From contig JAJKFL010000002.1 of assembly GCA_021186555.1 (NCBI GenBank), positions 2,781,001-2,845,000 on the forward strand: a DNA stretch of 64,000 nt, given 5' to 3'. The notes under the pieces were generated by a model. It did not search any database. It was not told the origin of the DNA and saw nothing but the letters and a program-made list of their open reading frames with translations. Position numbers and translations under genes: made by a program. Positions 51,373 through 62,960 of the stretch are shown one piece after another. How positions within the stretch are numbered: position 1 is the first letter of the stretch; each line of letters starts with the position of its first letter. This stretch comes from Reticulitermes speratus (Eukaryota; Arthropoda; Insecta; Blattodea; Rhinotermitidae).

Positions 51373-51929
51373 GGCGGATCTTTCGCCGGACATGATGTTC
51401 ATCTTTAAATGTAATTATTTCACGTTGATCTTAGTCCGTAATGCTTTACATGATACTGTATTTTTTCAAAAAATCTTTGGGCGTCCTTCGCGGGTTTCTG
51501 TAATAAATGTAACCGTTTTGCCAAGAATGGAACCATTTTGTGCGACATCCCTGTGTCCGCCCACCGAGCTGTGTGCTGTTGTCACTTCCTGTCGACTACC
51601 ATCTCGCAGCTACCATGTCAATTCGTTTAATTTCATTTCATTTCATCACACACTTCTGTCGCTGCTGGTGTTCATATTGATCCTCAGCGCGACCCCGTTT
51701 CGGGACGTTCACTCGAAGTCAGGCCGACCTCGTCGTCGTTGGCATAATGCGCTGTAATTGTCCCTTTTGATTCATTGCAACAGACCCCATCTGCGTACTC
51801 TATCGCGCTCACTATAATAGGAAGAGTAGATGGAGCATTTGTGTGTTCACATTAGGATTGGCCTAACTTCAACACTCTCTGCCCTAATCCTACAAATGGA
51901 GTAGTTTGTTTGAAGGAACATTATTGTGT
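51373..51929. other. Nothing recognised
   Basis: TAATTTCATTTCATTTCATC at about 51630 looks like the antisense of a short LINE tail. No clear coding remnant. Confidence 0.35.
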
Positions 51930-53915
51930 GGGGATGTTTGAAGGGCCTCACGCTACTTGCTTCGTTACTGTGGCTCTTCGTGTTTAAAGGGCCTCACGCT
52001 ACTGCTTCGTTACTGTGGCTCTTCGTGTTTAAAGGGCCTCACGCTACTTGCTTCGTTACTGTGGCTCTTCGTGTTTAAAGGGCCTATGCCACGTGACTCT
52101 ATAGTGGCTTCTGTTTAAAGCCTCACCTACTTGCTTCGTTACTGTGGCTCTTCGTGTTTAAAGGGCCTCACGCTACTTGCTTCGTTATGTGGCTCTTCGT
52201 GTTTAAAGGGCCTCACGCTACTTGCTTCGTTACTGTGGCTCTTCGTGTTTAAAGGGCCTCATGCCACGTGACTCTTGATAGTGGCTGTTCGTGTTTAAAG
52301 GGCCTCACGCTACTTGCTTCGTTACTGTGGCTGTTCGTGTTTAAAGTGGCCTCATGCCACGTGACTCTTTATAGTGGCTCTTCGTGTTTAAAGGGCCTCA
52401 CGCTACTTGCTTCGTTACTGTGGCTCTTCGTGTTTAAATGTCCTCATGCCACGTGACTCTTGATAGTGGCTCTTCGTGTTTAAAGGGCCTCACGCTACTT
52501 GCTTCGTTACTGTGGCTCTTCGTGTTTAAAGGGACTCATGCCACGTGACTCTTTATAGTGGCTCTTCGTGTTTAAAGGGACTCACGCTACTTGCTTCGTT
52601 ACTGTGGCTCTTCGTGTTTAAATGCCTCATGCCACGTGACTCTTGATAGTGGCTCTTCGTGTTTAAAGGGCCTCACGCTACTTGCTTCGTTACTGTGGCT
52701 CTTCGTGTTTAAAGGGCCTCACGTACTTGCTCGTACTGTGGCTCTTCGTGTTTAAAGGGCCTCACGCTACTTTCGTAGTGGCTCTTCGTGTTTAAAGGGC
52801 CTCACGCTACTTGCTTCGTTACTGTGGCTCTTCGTGTTTAAATGTCCTCATGCCACGTGACTCTTTAGTGGCTCTTCGTGTTTAAAGGTCCTCATCGCAC
52901 GTGACTTCTTTTGTGGCTCTTCGTGTTTAAAGGTCCTCATCCACGACTTTATAGGGCTCTTTTTTAATATCCCGTGGCTCTTCGTGTTTAAAGGTCTCAC
53001 CTACCACTTGACTCTTTATAGTGACTCTTCGTGTTTAAAGGTCCTCATGCTACGTAACTCTTATAGTGGCTCTTCGTGTTTAAAGGTCCTCATACCACGA
53101 GACTCTTTTAGTGGCTCTTCGTGTTTAAAGGCCTCATACACGTGACTCTTTTTACTTTGTTTAGGTCCCTCTTAGGCCTTCGTGTTTAAAGGTCCTCTAC
53201 CACGACTCTTTATAGTGGCTCTTCGTGTTTATTTTTCTTGTTAAGGTCCTCATACCACGTGACTCTTTATAGTGACTCTTCGTGTTTAAAGGTCCTCATG
53301 CTACGTAATCTTTATAGTGGCTCTTCGTGTTTAAAGTCCTCATGCCACGTGACTCTTTATAGTGGCTCTTCGTGTTTAAAGGTCCTCACGCTACTTGCTT
53401 CGTTACTGTGGCTCTTCGTGTTTAAATGTCCTCATGCCACGTGACTCTTTATAGTGGCTCTTCGTGTTTAAAGGTCCTCATACCACGTGACTCTTTATAG
53501 TGGCTCTTCGTGTTTAAAGGTCCTCATACCACGTGACTCTTTATAGTGGCTCTTCGTGTTTAAAGGTCCTCATACCACGTGACTATAGTGGCTCTTCGTG
53601 TTTAAAGGTCCTCATACCACGTGACTCTTTATAGTGACTCTTCGTGTTTAAAGGTCCTCATGCTACGTAACTCTTTATAGTGGCTCTTCGTGTTTAAAGG
53701 TCCTCATACCACGTGACTCTTTATAGTGGCTCTTCATGTTTAAAGGGCCTCACGCTGCTTCTTTACTGTTTAAAGGCCTCACGCTACCTGCCTCTTTGCT
53801 GTGGTTCTTCATTTTTAAAGAGCCTCATGATACCAGCTTTTTTACTGTGGCTATTCACGTTTAAAGGTCCTCATGTCACGTGACTCTTTATAGTGGCTCT
53901 TCATGTTTATCTGTT
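51930..53915. repeat. 46-bp minisatellite, about 43 copies, two subtypes
   Basis: Common half GTGGCTCTTCGTGTTTAAAG. Subtype 1 continues GGCCTCACGCTACTTGCTTC, GTTACT; subtype 2 continues GTCCTCATACCACGTGACTC, TTTATA. Subtype 1 dominates the left, subtype 2 the right, interspersed in the middle; units near 52900-53200 are badly scrambled. Subtype 2 contains CACGTG. Confidence 0.94.
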
Positions 53916-54249
53916 ACTTTACAGTCTTGTTTACTGCTGTCAGCCTGCCAAACGTAACCTTACTATCATATCCCGACCTTGTAGAACTCTGCAGTTGATA
54001 CAGCACTGTCACCGAGCAAAGTGTCTCAGGCAGTAACGGTTGACTTCAAATGGGATATGTCTGCCGAGACACACATCCTGAGTTGCTCGCGTTTTTCTCA
54101 GTCCCTCCAGACAAATCTCATTACAACAGGCCGCGACCGCTTTCTCACACATTGTTTCCAATACAGTCTTCACTGTTGCTCTACCTCTTACGCTATTTAG
54201 TCTGCAGTACATACAGCGTCGTTAAATAAACCAAAAATAAATAAGACAG
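53916..54249. other. Nothing recognised
   Basis: One 67-codon minus-strand frame without domains. Confidence 0.35.
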
Positions 54250-54360
54250 AATATTGCGACCTTCGCTGTTCTGTGATCTTGCGCTACGTAGGGTGGTAGC
54301 TAGTAACCGACGTTTCGGGACAACATATCGGCCTCACCTTCAAGGGTCAAGTAGTTCAAT
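54250..54360 (-). repeat. Single arm of the palindromic family
   Basis: AACCGACGTTTCGGGACAAC, ATATCGGCCTCACCTTCAAG; the minus strand at 54308-54350 reads TTGAAGG, T, GAGGC-loop, GTCCC, GAA, ACGT, with a weakened stem II. Confidence 0.65.
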
Positions 54361-54469
54361 TACCTCCTTACGTCCAGCCCCGTCGGTAGTATGGCTTGTT
54401 GTACCGCAGTGCATAACAATTCCTTTACTCACATAATGAAGGAGGCAGCGACTAACCCCACGAAACAGA

Positions 54470-55090
54470 GTGTTTTAGCAGCTGACAGTGGCTCAGCTGG
54501 TCAAGAAATTCCCTGCGTTTACGAAATCTGAAGCGTAACATGTTCACAACAGACTGAAAATGGATCCAGACATTAGCCCAGTAATTGATCCAGACATTAG
54601 CCCAGTAATTGATCCAGACATTAGCCCAGTAATTGATCCAGACATTAGCCCAGTAATTGATCCAGACATTAGCCCAGTAATTGATCCAGACATTAGCCCA
54701 GTAATTGATCCAGACATTAGCCCAGTAATTGATCCAGACATTAGCCCAGTAATTGATCCAGACATTAGCCCAGTAATTGATTCCAGACATTAGCCCAGTA
54801 ATTGATCCAGACATTAGCCCAGTAATTGATCCAGACATTAGCCCAGTAATTGATCCAAGACCATTAGCCCATAATTCAGATCAGAGCATTACATCTTATT
54901 TATGCACGCCGTTACATACTTGCATCTGTTTCTAGGTCTCACACATGCTTTCATATCTTCATGTATACGCCTACGTCTTACATCTTCGTTTCCTATTGGT
55001 TCTTCATCTCTACCGTCGTCCCCCACGACCAATCCATCCATTTTGCTTTATTCCATCATTCACGCAGTTAAGACTATGAAATTACTCATT
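54470..55090 (-). mobile_element. LINE-A remnant, antisense, split by a minisatellite
   Basis: CTCAGCTGGTCAAGAAATTC, CCTGCGTTTACGAAATCTGA and TGTTCACAACAG match the antisense LINE-A 3' end; after the 24-bp array, TTATTTATGCACGCCGTTAC continues in the LINE-A-like region with strong divergence. Confidence 0.55.
54558..54862. repeat. 24-bp minisatellite, about 12-13 copies
   Basis: Unit GATCCAGACATTAGCCCAGT plus AATT. The right edge decays by single-base changes. The unit starts in sequence resembling GTCCAGATCCGAGAC of the LINE-A copy at 2790, so it may be LINE-derived. Confidence 0.95.
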
Positions 55091-55641
55091 ACGAATGTTA
55101 ATTCTAACTAACATAGCTAACACTTTTAGGTCCATCCATTCACCTACACATGCTTCTCTTCAGTACCTCCAGTCCTAGTTATGAACAAAACCATTCATAT
55201 AGATTTCTCTAAATCCTTTGTACGTCCAAAAGTTTTCTCCAACGCTACAGGCTAAGGACTTCCTCTTGAATCGATATGTTCACATCTTTTGAACATAATA
55301 CGTCATAGTTCTTGCTTAACACGGTATTTAATAATCAGTTATTATGCCTTTTAATGCTTGCTAAGATTTTACAGCGCCTTTGAAGTAAATAAGACAATAT
55401 TAGCTGCTAAATTAAAACAGGAAGCTTGAAGAAAACAACTTTAATATTACGAGTAATAACGACTGCGTTCATTCAGTTTGTCAAACCCGACTGTCGATAT
55501 TTAGCAGTACAGAAATTTCTATCTCGAAAACCATGCGATCGGATTCCTACTGAAATTTAAACTGTCATCATATTAGGTGTTTGGATGTAAGGCACACGTA
55601 TAGGCAGGTATAAAGTAACACTGTAACAATTTTTTTTTGTG
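55091..55641. other. Nothing recognised
   Basis: AT-rich DNA without gene or repeat signature. Confidence 0.35.
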
Positions 55642-55893
55642 AAGGGCCCCGCAGCAGAAGCTACGGACGCACCGCAGTCTTATGAAGAGAAAGATGATCA
55701 GTTTTTTTAATTTGTACAAGCAATGGAGCACCGGTGGAATGAAATTGGCAGAGGAATACCGAAGTACTGGGGGAAAAACTTGTCCCAATGCCACTTTATC
55801 CACCACAAATCCCACATGGACTGACCCCGGGATCGAACCCGGGTCTCCGCGCTGTGAGGCTGTCGACTAACCGCCTGAGCCATGACACGGCCT
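55642..55893 (-). mobile_element. SINE-3 (tRNA-derived), most complete copy
   Basis: Minus-strand head GGCCGTGTCATGGCTCAGGC, GGTTAGTCGACAGCC, box B GGGTTCGATCCC, a body of about 150 bp to GGTGCGTCCGTAGCTTCTGC. Confidence 0.82.
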
Positions 55894-56689
55894 TAACATA
55901 TTTACATTTCACAGCATTGATGACGTCAGACATGCATCATGCGAATTTCACTGAATGAAAATTCAGAACCGTTACGCACACACGCAGGTGGTATGTGCGT
56001 AACGCTTCAAAAGACTCTGCCGTACGCTTTTACCTGTTCATAAATACATTTGCGGGGGCTCAGAAAATACCTGCAGGTCTCCAGGCTTTCTGCAGACAGG
56101 ACTGACGTACTGTGCTGTTTATGAATGGACTGCAGAAATCCGCCTTTCACTGTGACAGCGGAAGGAAATTATACAACGCGAACGCGCCATATTTGTTAAA
56201 TCTGTACAGCGAAATAATCGCTGTTTATTCTGCAACTCACACGAAACAAATATTCCTCGTGGCAAAACGCAGTGTTGCTTACTATTACAGCAGTTGGTGT
56301 ATATAATTACCACTTGAATTTAAACGGTTAAAGATAGTAACACTTTGCTTGCCGGTAATTTACATTGAATTAGCTCAGGATGGTGATGCCACGTATACAA
56401 AGTGCTGCGTGAGTGTGCGTGGCCTTCCTCAGTTATTCTAAAACAACGGAAGATGCGTCACAAGACGGAAGCAAAGGGCCAAAGACCTCTAGAAGTCTAC
56501 GAACTCGAACTCATCCTGTAAAAAGGGTTAGCACACCATGACCATGTCCGCTACTACTGCGCTCTGTTGACCATGCAGAGTCAAATGTTCGCCTCCAGAT
56601 ACGGTCAACAATTAGAACATCCTTTTTCGATCCTACTAAATGCTGCTTTCTGGTGACTGTCACCTGCTTCGGGTAAAAAGCAATCCCAT
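55894..56689. other. Relic of the 114-bp element at 56195-56290; otherwise nothing recognised
   Basis: AAATCTGTACAGCGAAATAA, TCGCTGTTTATTCTGCAACT and ATTCCTCGTGGCAAAACGCA follow the 114-bp unit with many changes. Confidence 0.5.
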
Positions 56690-56945
56690 TATAGGCCCTT
56701 AGAGGTCCATGAGGTTGAGAATCCCAGATTTCTAGACAATCGGCACATGAAGGTGGTAAGGTTGTCAGCCCTACGCACCGGCCGTCTTTACCCCCCAGGA
56801 AATATCCCTGGTACTCATTTCTGTTAGAGGCTGAGTCAATCCTAGGGCCATAGTGCGACCAAAAGGATTATGTCAATGAAAAATTCCAATGACACCATTG
56901 GGAATCGAACCCGCGACGTTCCGGCTTGTAGCGCAGTGCCCCACC
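56690..56945 (-). mobile_element. SINE-5 (tRNA-derived)
   Basis: The minus strand reads TGGGGCACTGCGCTACAAGC, GGAACGTCGCGGGTTCGATT (box B) and then the body shared with 31850-32089. Confidence 0.78.
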
Positions 56946-57049
56946 TGCTTCGGGATATTTGGATTTGAATCTCATCTTAGAATGGGGCTAACCTGTGGTT
57001 GTTCTAACTGCCTAGGGAAGTAGCTTAACCCTCCCAAGAATGATGTGAC

Positions 57050-58245
57050 TGTATTTAAAGATTCAGTCCGTACCGCGCAGTAAACACACTCCGTCTCAGT
57101 TATACAAAGCAGTCAGTTAATGCTGTACAGTGAAATAATCGCTGTTTGTTCTGAGATCCACACAAAACACATAAATACAGTCCGTACCGTGCAGTAAACA
57201 CGCTCCGTCTCAGTTATACAAACCAGTCAGTTAATGCTGTACAGTGAAATAATCGCTGTTTGTTCTGAGATCCACACAAAACACATAAATACAGTCCGTA
57301 CCGCGCAGTAAACACACTCCGTCTCAGTTATACAAACCAGTCAGTTAATGTTGTACAGTAAAATAATCGCTGTTTGTTCTGAGATCCACACAAAACACAT
57401 AAATACAGTCCGTACCGCGCAGTAAACACACTCCGTCTCAGTTATACAAACCAGTCAGTTAATGCTGTACAGTGAAATAATCGCTGTTTGTTCTGAGATC
57501 CACACAAAACACATAAATACAGTCCGTACCGCGCAGTAAACACACTCCGTCTCAGTTATACAAACCAGTCAGTTAATGTTGTACAGTAAAATAATCGCTG
57601 TTTGTTCTGAGATCCACACAAAACACATAAATACAGTCCGTACCGCGCAGTAAACACACTCCGTCTCAGTTATACAAACCAGTCAGTTAATGCTGTACAG
57701 TGAAATAATCGCTGTTTGTTCTGAGATCCACACAAAACACATAAATACAGTCCGTACCGCGCAGTAAACACACTCCGTCTCAGTTATACAAACCAGTCAG
57801 TTAATGCTGTACAGTGAAATAATCGCTGTTTGTTCTCAGATCCACACAAAACACATAAATACAGTCCGTACCGCGCAGTAAACACACTCCGTCTCAGTTA
57901 TACAAACCAGTCAATTAATGCTGTACAGTGAAATAATCGCTGTTTGTTCTGAGATCCACACAAAACACACAAATACAGTCCGTACCGCGCAGTAAACACA
58001 CTCCGTCTCAGTTATACAAACCAGTCAGTTAATGCTGTACAGTGAAATAATCGCTGTTTGTTCTGAGATCCACACAAAACACATAAATACAGTCCGTACC
58101 GCGCAGTAAACACACTCCGTCTCAGTTATACAAACCAGTCAGTTAATGTTGTACAGTGAAATAATCGCTGTTTGTTCTGAGATCCACACAAAACACATAA
58201 ATACACTGTGTGGGCAGAACGTAGAATTTTTTAAAGTTAAACTTC
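57050..58245 (+). repeat. 114-bp-unit array H, about 10 units
   Basis: Left end TGTATTTAAAGATTCAGTCC; right end GGGCAGAACGTAGAATTTTT. Units alternate TTAATGCTGTACAG and TTAATGTTGTACAG, and two of the TGTT units share AGTAAAATAATC, consistent with duplication of unit pairs. Confidence 0.95.
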
Positions 58246-58334
58246 TGAATTCATAAGCATATCTCCTATTAGACGCCATATAAATTAAAACAGAATCTTA
58301 CAAGGCATTCTTGAAGTAAAATATGCGTACAAAT

Positions 58335-58400
58335 ATACAGTCGAACCTGGTTATAACGACATCGGTTTATACGATTTCTCGTCTATAGCGTCAGATATTC
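58335..58400. mobile_element. pogo/Tigger-like terminal repeat fragment
   Basis: TACAGTCGAACCTGGTTATA, ACGACATCGGTTTATACGAT resemble pogo/Tigger-type ends that begin CAGTCGAACC next to TA. No partner end found. Confidence 0.45.
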
Positions 58401-58463
58401 TGTGGTACCAATTAATTACTCACTGTTAACCACAACCCTATACTCCTATACCCTATACTACAG

Positions 58464-58676
58464 TGTGTTTCTGAATTAGTCTTACCATATGCTACAGTGT
58501 GTTTCTGAATTAGTCACCATATACTACAGTGTGTTTCTGAATCAGTCTTACCATATGCTACAGTGTGTTTCTGAATCAGTCTTACCATATGCTACAGTGT
58601 GTTTCTGAATTAGTCTTACCATATACTACAGCGTGTTTCTGAATTAGTCTTACCATATACTACAGTGTGTTTCTAA
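58464..58676. repeat. 34-bp tandem repeat, about 6-7 copies
   Basis: CTACAGTGTGTTTCTGAATT plus AGTCTTACCATATA, with A/G and T/C variants. Confidence 0.93.
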
Positions 58677-59592
58677 GCCTTCTGTGCTGTTCGCCAGAAG
58701 GTTACCATTAACCAGTAACGTCACACATTCACCTATGTAACAGATTTAGCCTATTCTGTCTGCTTTTCACTATTACGAAAGATGAACGTAAGCTTACAAG
58801 GCAGCCTAAAGTTTTGTTGACTGTTGGATTTGCATTGAAAGCATAACCGAGTTCAGTACCTTAAAACGCACAAAACAAACAAACAAACGAAGCTCGTCTC
58901 TTAACGTTTAAAGGCGCAGCGGTTTACCCCATTTCACGCCTCTCAATACTCAATTTTACCCCCTGAAAAATGTGCCAAAAATCACCCTGTATCTTAACAC
59001 CGGGTGTCGAATTGTTACGTAAATAGGCTAGTAAGTCAGCAAAAGTACCTTGTTAATTGTAGGGTGCGTCTTATCAGCTGCAGCGACTAATGAGCCGATA
59101 AACACAGTACTTCATGTACCGCCAAGTTCATACTAAGACTCTCCATTTTGTGTACACAGTTTGTGTTCCATATTACTCTTGCAATGAACAGCCATTGTTG
59201 CCACATAAACACTAATTGATTGGCCTTTCTCATAGAAGCAAATTGTGGCCTGTCTGAGGTGCGTGCTGACTCTTATACACGTGTATAAATTAGATTACCT
59301 TCATTTTTCAAATGGTTAAACAGAAATGTACAAATTACATGCACAGTTCAACGTAAGCATCGAAACATGTGTACCACAGACGGCGTTACTGTAAACACGC
59401 TCATTACACGCAGTTGGCACCGCGGGCGTCAGTGTATCTAATGTAAGCCATATGACGTCATCTGTGGTGCTGCGAAATGCGTGCTAGGTACCCGAGCACC
59501 AAAGCTTGTACTTGTAGGCTTGATGTGGGTGAGACGTTGTAGGACAACTCCACTTACTGTAACTTTGAATGTGGTAGTAAAAAGCAAAAGTT
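58677..59592. other. Mostly unrecognised; possible relic of the 114-bp element near 59110-59290
   Basis: CATGTACCGCCAAGTTCATA, TTTTGTGTACACAGTTTGTG and CAATGAACAGCCATTGTTG keep the order of the left end and unit in reverse orientation, heavily diverged. Confidence 0.35.
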
Positions 59593-59713
59593 TGTGTCGA
59601 CACCAACGATTAACCGCATAACATAAGTCTTATTAATTAAAATCCGCGATCAGCAATTTGATTAAGGATTTTAATAAATGTTGTGTTATGCGGTTAATCG
59701 TTGGTGTCTACAC
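59593..59713. repeat. Hairpin, arms about 55 bp
   Basis: GTGTCGACACCAACGATTAA, CCGCATAACA faces TGTGTTATGCGGTTAATCGT, TGGTGTCTACAC, with TTAATTAAAATCC and GGATTTTAATAAA inside. Confidence 0.88.
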
Positions 59714-59844
59714 ACACACACGCACACGCACGCATACAATAGGATTAACCATATGCAATCAAAAGCTATCCATCAGTCACCAACACTGTAGAAGGCAATG
59801 TTTGAACCGTGCACACGTTAAGGTTTCGACAACTGTGTTCGTGA

Positions 59845-60075
59845 TGAGATCTTCGCTCTTCTGGGATATGACGCAGTGATGAGTGGTAGTTCTCTACGGA
59901 CGTTTCGGGACAGCCTATCGGTCCCATCTTCAAGTCCAAGAAGTCCTTCTTGTACTTCCTGACCCTTGAAGATGGGACAGATAGGCTGTCCCGAAACGTC
60001 GGTACAGAACTGCCACTCAACTCTGCGTAATATCCCAGAAGAGCGAAGATCTCGTCTACATCGCGGCGGAAGCTT
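59845..60075. repeat. Two-armed palindromic element with facing hammerhead-like motifs (most complete)
   Basis: GAGATCTTCGCTCTTCTGGG, ATATGACGCAG, GAGTGGTAGTTCT faces AGAACTGCCACTCAAC, CTGCGTAATATCCCAGAAGA, GCGAAGATCTC. Motifs at 59899-59936 (minus) and 59963-60003 (plus) have TTGAAGA (plus copy), T, GGGAC-loop-GTCCC, GAA, ACGT, C. Confidence 0.92.
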
Positions 60076-60114
60076 GAGATCACGAAGTGTGTTCTTGTTT
60101 AATGTTCGTTAAGA

Positions 60115-60295
60115 GGAAAGAATTAACGGTGAGACGAGGAAGAAGACGTAAGCAGCTACTGGATGATCTTAAGGAAACGGGAGGATACTGGAGATTGAAA
60201 GAGGAAGCACTAGATCGCACTGTGTGGAGAATTCGCTTTGGAAGAGACTTTGGACCTGTCTTAAGACAAATAATGGAATGAATGAATGAATGTCG
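60115..60295 (+). mobile_element. LINE-B 3' fragment, 5'-truncated, (GAAT)n tail
   Basis: AACGGTGAGACGAGGAAGAA, AGCAGCTACTGGATGATCTT, GAAAGAGGAAGCACTAGATC, then GAATGAATGAATGAATG. Confidence 0.88.
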
Positions 60296-61064
60296 TCGAA
60301 CCAATAGAAGTGTATTGGATTTGTGGACTGTAATGTTCTCCCTGCATAATAATTTTAATAGTTCAACTCTGACACATGTACATCGATCCATATGATCGGA
60401 TGCTACCAATACAATGTAATCTATTAGCTAACAGAAACAAGAACCAATATCCGCCATGAACATCCTGCTACACACACTAGGCCTCATGGGAAACCAGGTT
60501 GGCCATCCAAGCACCCAAGGCTGCCAACCCCCACCTAAATACACCAAGGACTGAACAAGAAGCAAGGTTCAGATACTAGTAAACCACTGTGCGTTCTGCA
60601 CTGGAATACATGTATGTAGATAGGAGGCGTGTTTGTGTGATGATTGCAAGACAGGACACGCAACACAGCTGTAGACGAAACTGGGACAGTCCTCGCCGAT
60701 ATCACTATCATGTTGTGGTGCTGTTCGCCTTCGTTTGTAGTGGCTACACTAACATGAATGTTAGCGTTACATGAAGGATATAGAAAAGGGATTAAATTGC
60801 TCTGCCTGGATGCAGTTGGCAGACAGACGGCATTTTTGTTTAACGTGGCAAGCGCGATCCGTCTAATTTAAGCTGCCGAATTCTTTTCGCGGGAATACGT
60901 AAATAGAAGTAACTGAAATAAAATGCTTTAACACTAAGTGACGCCATTTGTCACAAGCCGGGAACTGAACCGCCCAGTGTCACTCTTTGTTAGCTATCTT
61001 AATCTTAGGCACTACAGGCCAAATGAGGCGAAGAACCTCCCGTTTTCTGGGGGTTTGTACCTTG
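60296..61064. other. Nothing recognised
   Basis: Short frames only. Confidence 0.35.
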
Positions 61065-61080
61065 TAGATCCACCCGTCGC

Positions 61081-61315
61081 CCGGGGATCGAATCCCGGTG
61101 GGGGCGAGATTTCTCGCAGCCGTCCAGACCGGCCCTGGGGCCTACCCAGCCTCCTATACAATGGGTACCGGGTCTCTTTCCCGGGGGGTAAAGCGGCCGG
61201 GGCGTAGAGTTGACCACCCACCCTCATCTAGCGCCGAGGTTAAAGAAAGAGTAGAGCTATACTTCTGCTCCCCCTCTGGGCCTTCATGGCCTGTTCTAGG
61301 GTGACCTTTACCTCT
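61081..61315 (+). mobile_element. SINE-2, 5'-truncated, with precise 16-bp TSD
   Basis: Starts inside the tRNA head at CCGGGGATCGAATCCC (box B), so box A is absent; ends GGTGACCTTTACCTCT. Target duplication TAGATCCACCCGTCGC at 61065-61080 and 61316-61331. Confidence 0.95.
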
Positions 61316-61875
61316 TAGATCCACCCGTCGCAAGGCCTCTGCCTACATACGACACCTTTAACTAACTAACTAATTAACTGACTAACTAACTAACTAACTG
61401 CAGGACCTTGTAGATATTCCGTAGGACTCAGACTAGAAATCCACCCGTCGCAAGGCCTCTGCCTACACACACCTTTAACTAACTAGCTAACTAACTAACT
61501 ACAGGACCTTGTAGATATTTCGTAGGACTCAGACTAGAAATCCACCCGTCGCAAGGCCTCTGCCTACACACACCTTTAACTAACTAACTAACTAACTAAC
61601 TACAGGACCTTGTAGATATTCCGTAGGACTCAGACTAGAAATCCACCCGTCGCAAGGCCTCTGCCTACACACACCTTTAACTAACTAACTAACTACAGGA
61701 CCTTGTAGATATTTCGTAGGACTCAGACTAGAAATCCACCCGTCGCAAGGCCTCTGCCTACACACACCTTTAACTAACTAACTAACTAACTAACTAACTA
61801 CAGGACCTTGTAGATATTCCGTAGGACTCAGACTAGAAATCCACCCGTCGCAAGGCCTCTGCCTACACACACCTT

Positions 61876-61909
<34 letters not shown>

Positions 61910-62380
61910 CAGGACCTTGTAGATATTTCGTAGGACTCAGACTAGAAATCCACCCGTCGCAAGGCCTCTGCCTACACACACCTTTAACTAACTAACTAAC
62001 TAACTAACTACAGGACCTTGTAGATATTCCGTAGGACTCAGACTATAAATCCACCCGTCGCAAGGCCTCTGCCTACACACACCTTTAACTAACTAACTAA
62101 CTAACTAACTACAGGACCTTGTAGATATTTCGTAGGACTCAGACTATAAATCCACCCGTCGCAAGGCCTCTGCCTACACACACCTTTAACTAACTAACTA
62201 ACTACAGGACCTAGTAGATATTCCGCAGGACTCAGACTAGAAATCCACCCGTCGCAAGGCCTCTGCCTACACACACCTTTAACTAACTAACTAACTAACT
62301 AACTACAGGACCTTGTAGATATTCCGCAGGACTCAGACTAGAAATCCACCCGTCGCAAGGCCTCTGCCTACACACACCTT

Positions 62381-62418
<38 letters not shown>

Positions 62419-62500
62419 CAGGACCTTGTAGATATTCCGTAGGACTCAGACTAGAAATCCACCCGTCGCAAGGCCTCTGCCTACACACACCTTTAACTAA
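61316..62500. repeat. About 97-bp array with internal (CTAA)n, about 12 units
   Basis: Unit ATCCACCCGTCGCAAGGCCT, CTGCCTACACACACCTTTAA, (CTAA)2-8, CTACAGGACCTTGTAGATAT, TCCGTAGGACTCAGACTAGA. The CTAA tract varies in number between units, and TTCCGTAGG/TTTCGTAGG units alternate for much of the array, pointing to duplication of unit pairs. Confidence 0.95.
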
Positions 62501-62960
62501 CTGCAGGGAGCAGAGTCTTTGAGAAGCTAACAGTTCCTCAGCTACTCACGGAATTCTTTGCATTTTAGGGAACCCCAAATTCCATTACTGTGTTCGCAAC
62601 AGCCCGCCATCTGTCCTTATCCTAAGCAGGATGATGAAGTCAACGTCCTGCCGATACAATTTTAATATTATCCTATTTATGCCTACATCTCCCACGTATT
62701 CTCTTACCTTCAGGATTTCTCATCAAAACCCTAGCACGCATTTTTCTTCTCCCCCATACGTGCTACATGCCCCGCCCATCTCATTCTTCTTTATTCGATC
62801 ACCCGAATGACATTTGGCGTGGAGCACAAATTACGAAGCCTCCCGTTATGCCATCTCCCACAGCCTCCTTATTAGGCCCTAGTGTATTCCTCAGCGCTAT
62901 ATTTTCTAACACCCTCAGCCTGTGTTCCTCCCTCAATGTGAGAGACCAAGGTGCACTCCC
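62496..62960 (-). mobile_element. LINE-A, antisense, with RT C-terminal relic
   Basis: TAACTGCAGGGAGCAGAGTC, AACAGCCCGCCATCTGTCC, CCCACGTATTCTCTTACC, and at 62880-62950 the antisense of the REEHRLRVFEN region (CCCTCAGCCTGTGTTCCTCC). Coding frame destroyed. Its (CTAA) tail merges into the roughly 97-bp array. Confidence 0.8.

Noticed and set aside
51275..51757. 160-codon plus-strand frame
   Set aside because: Begins in a SINE-2 scrap next to a satellite flank and has no recognisable domain; probably chance.
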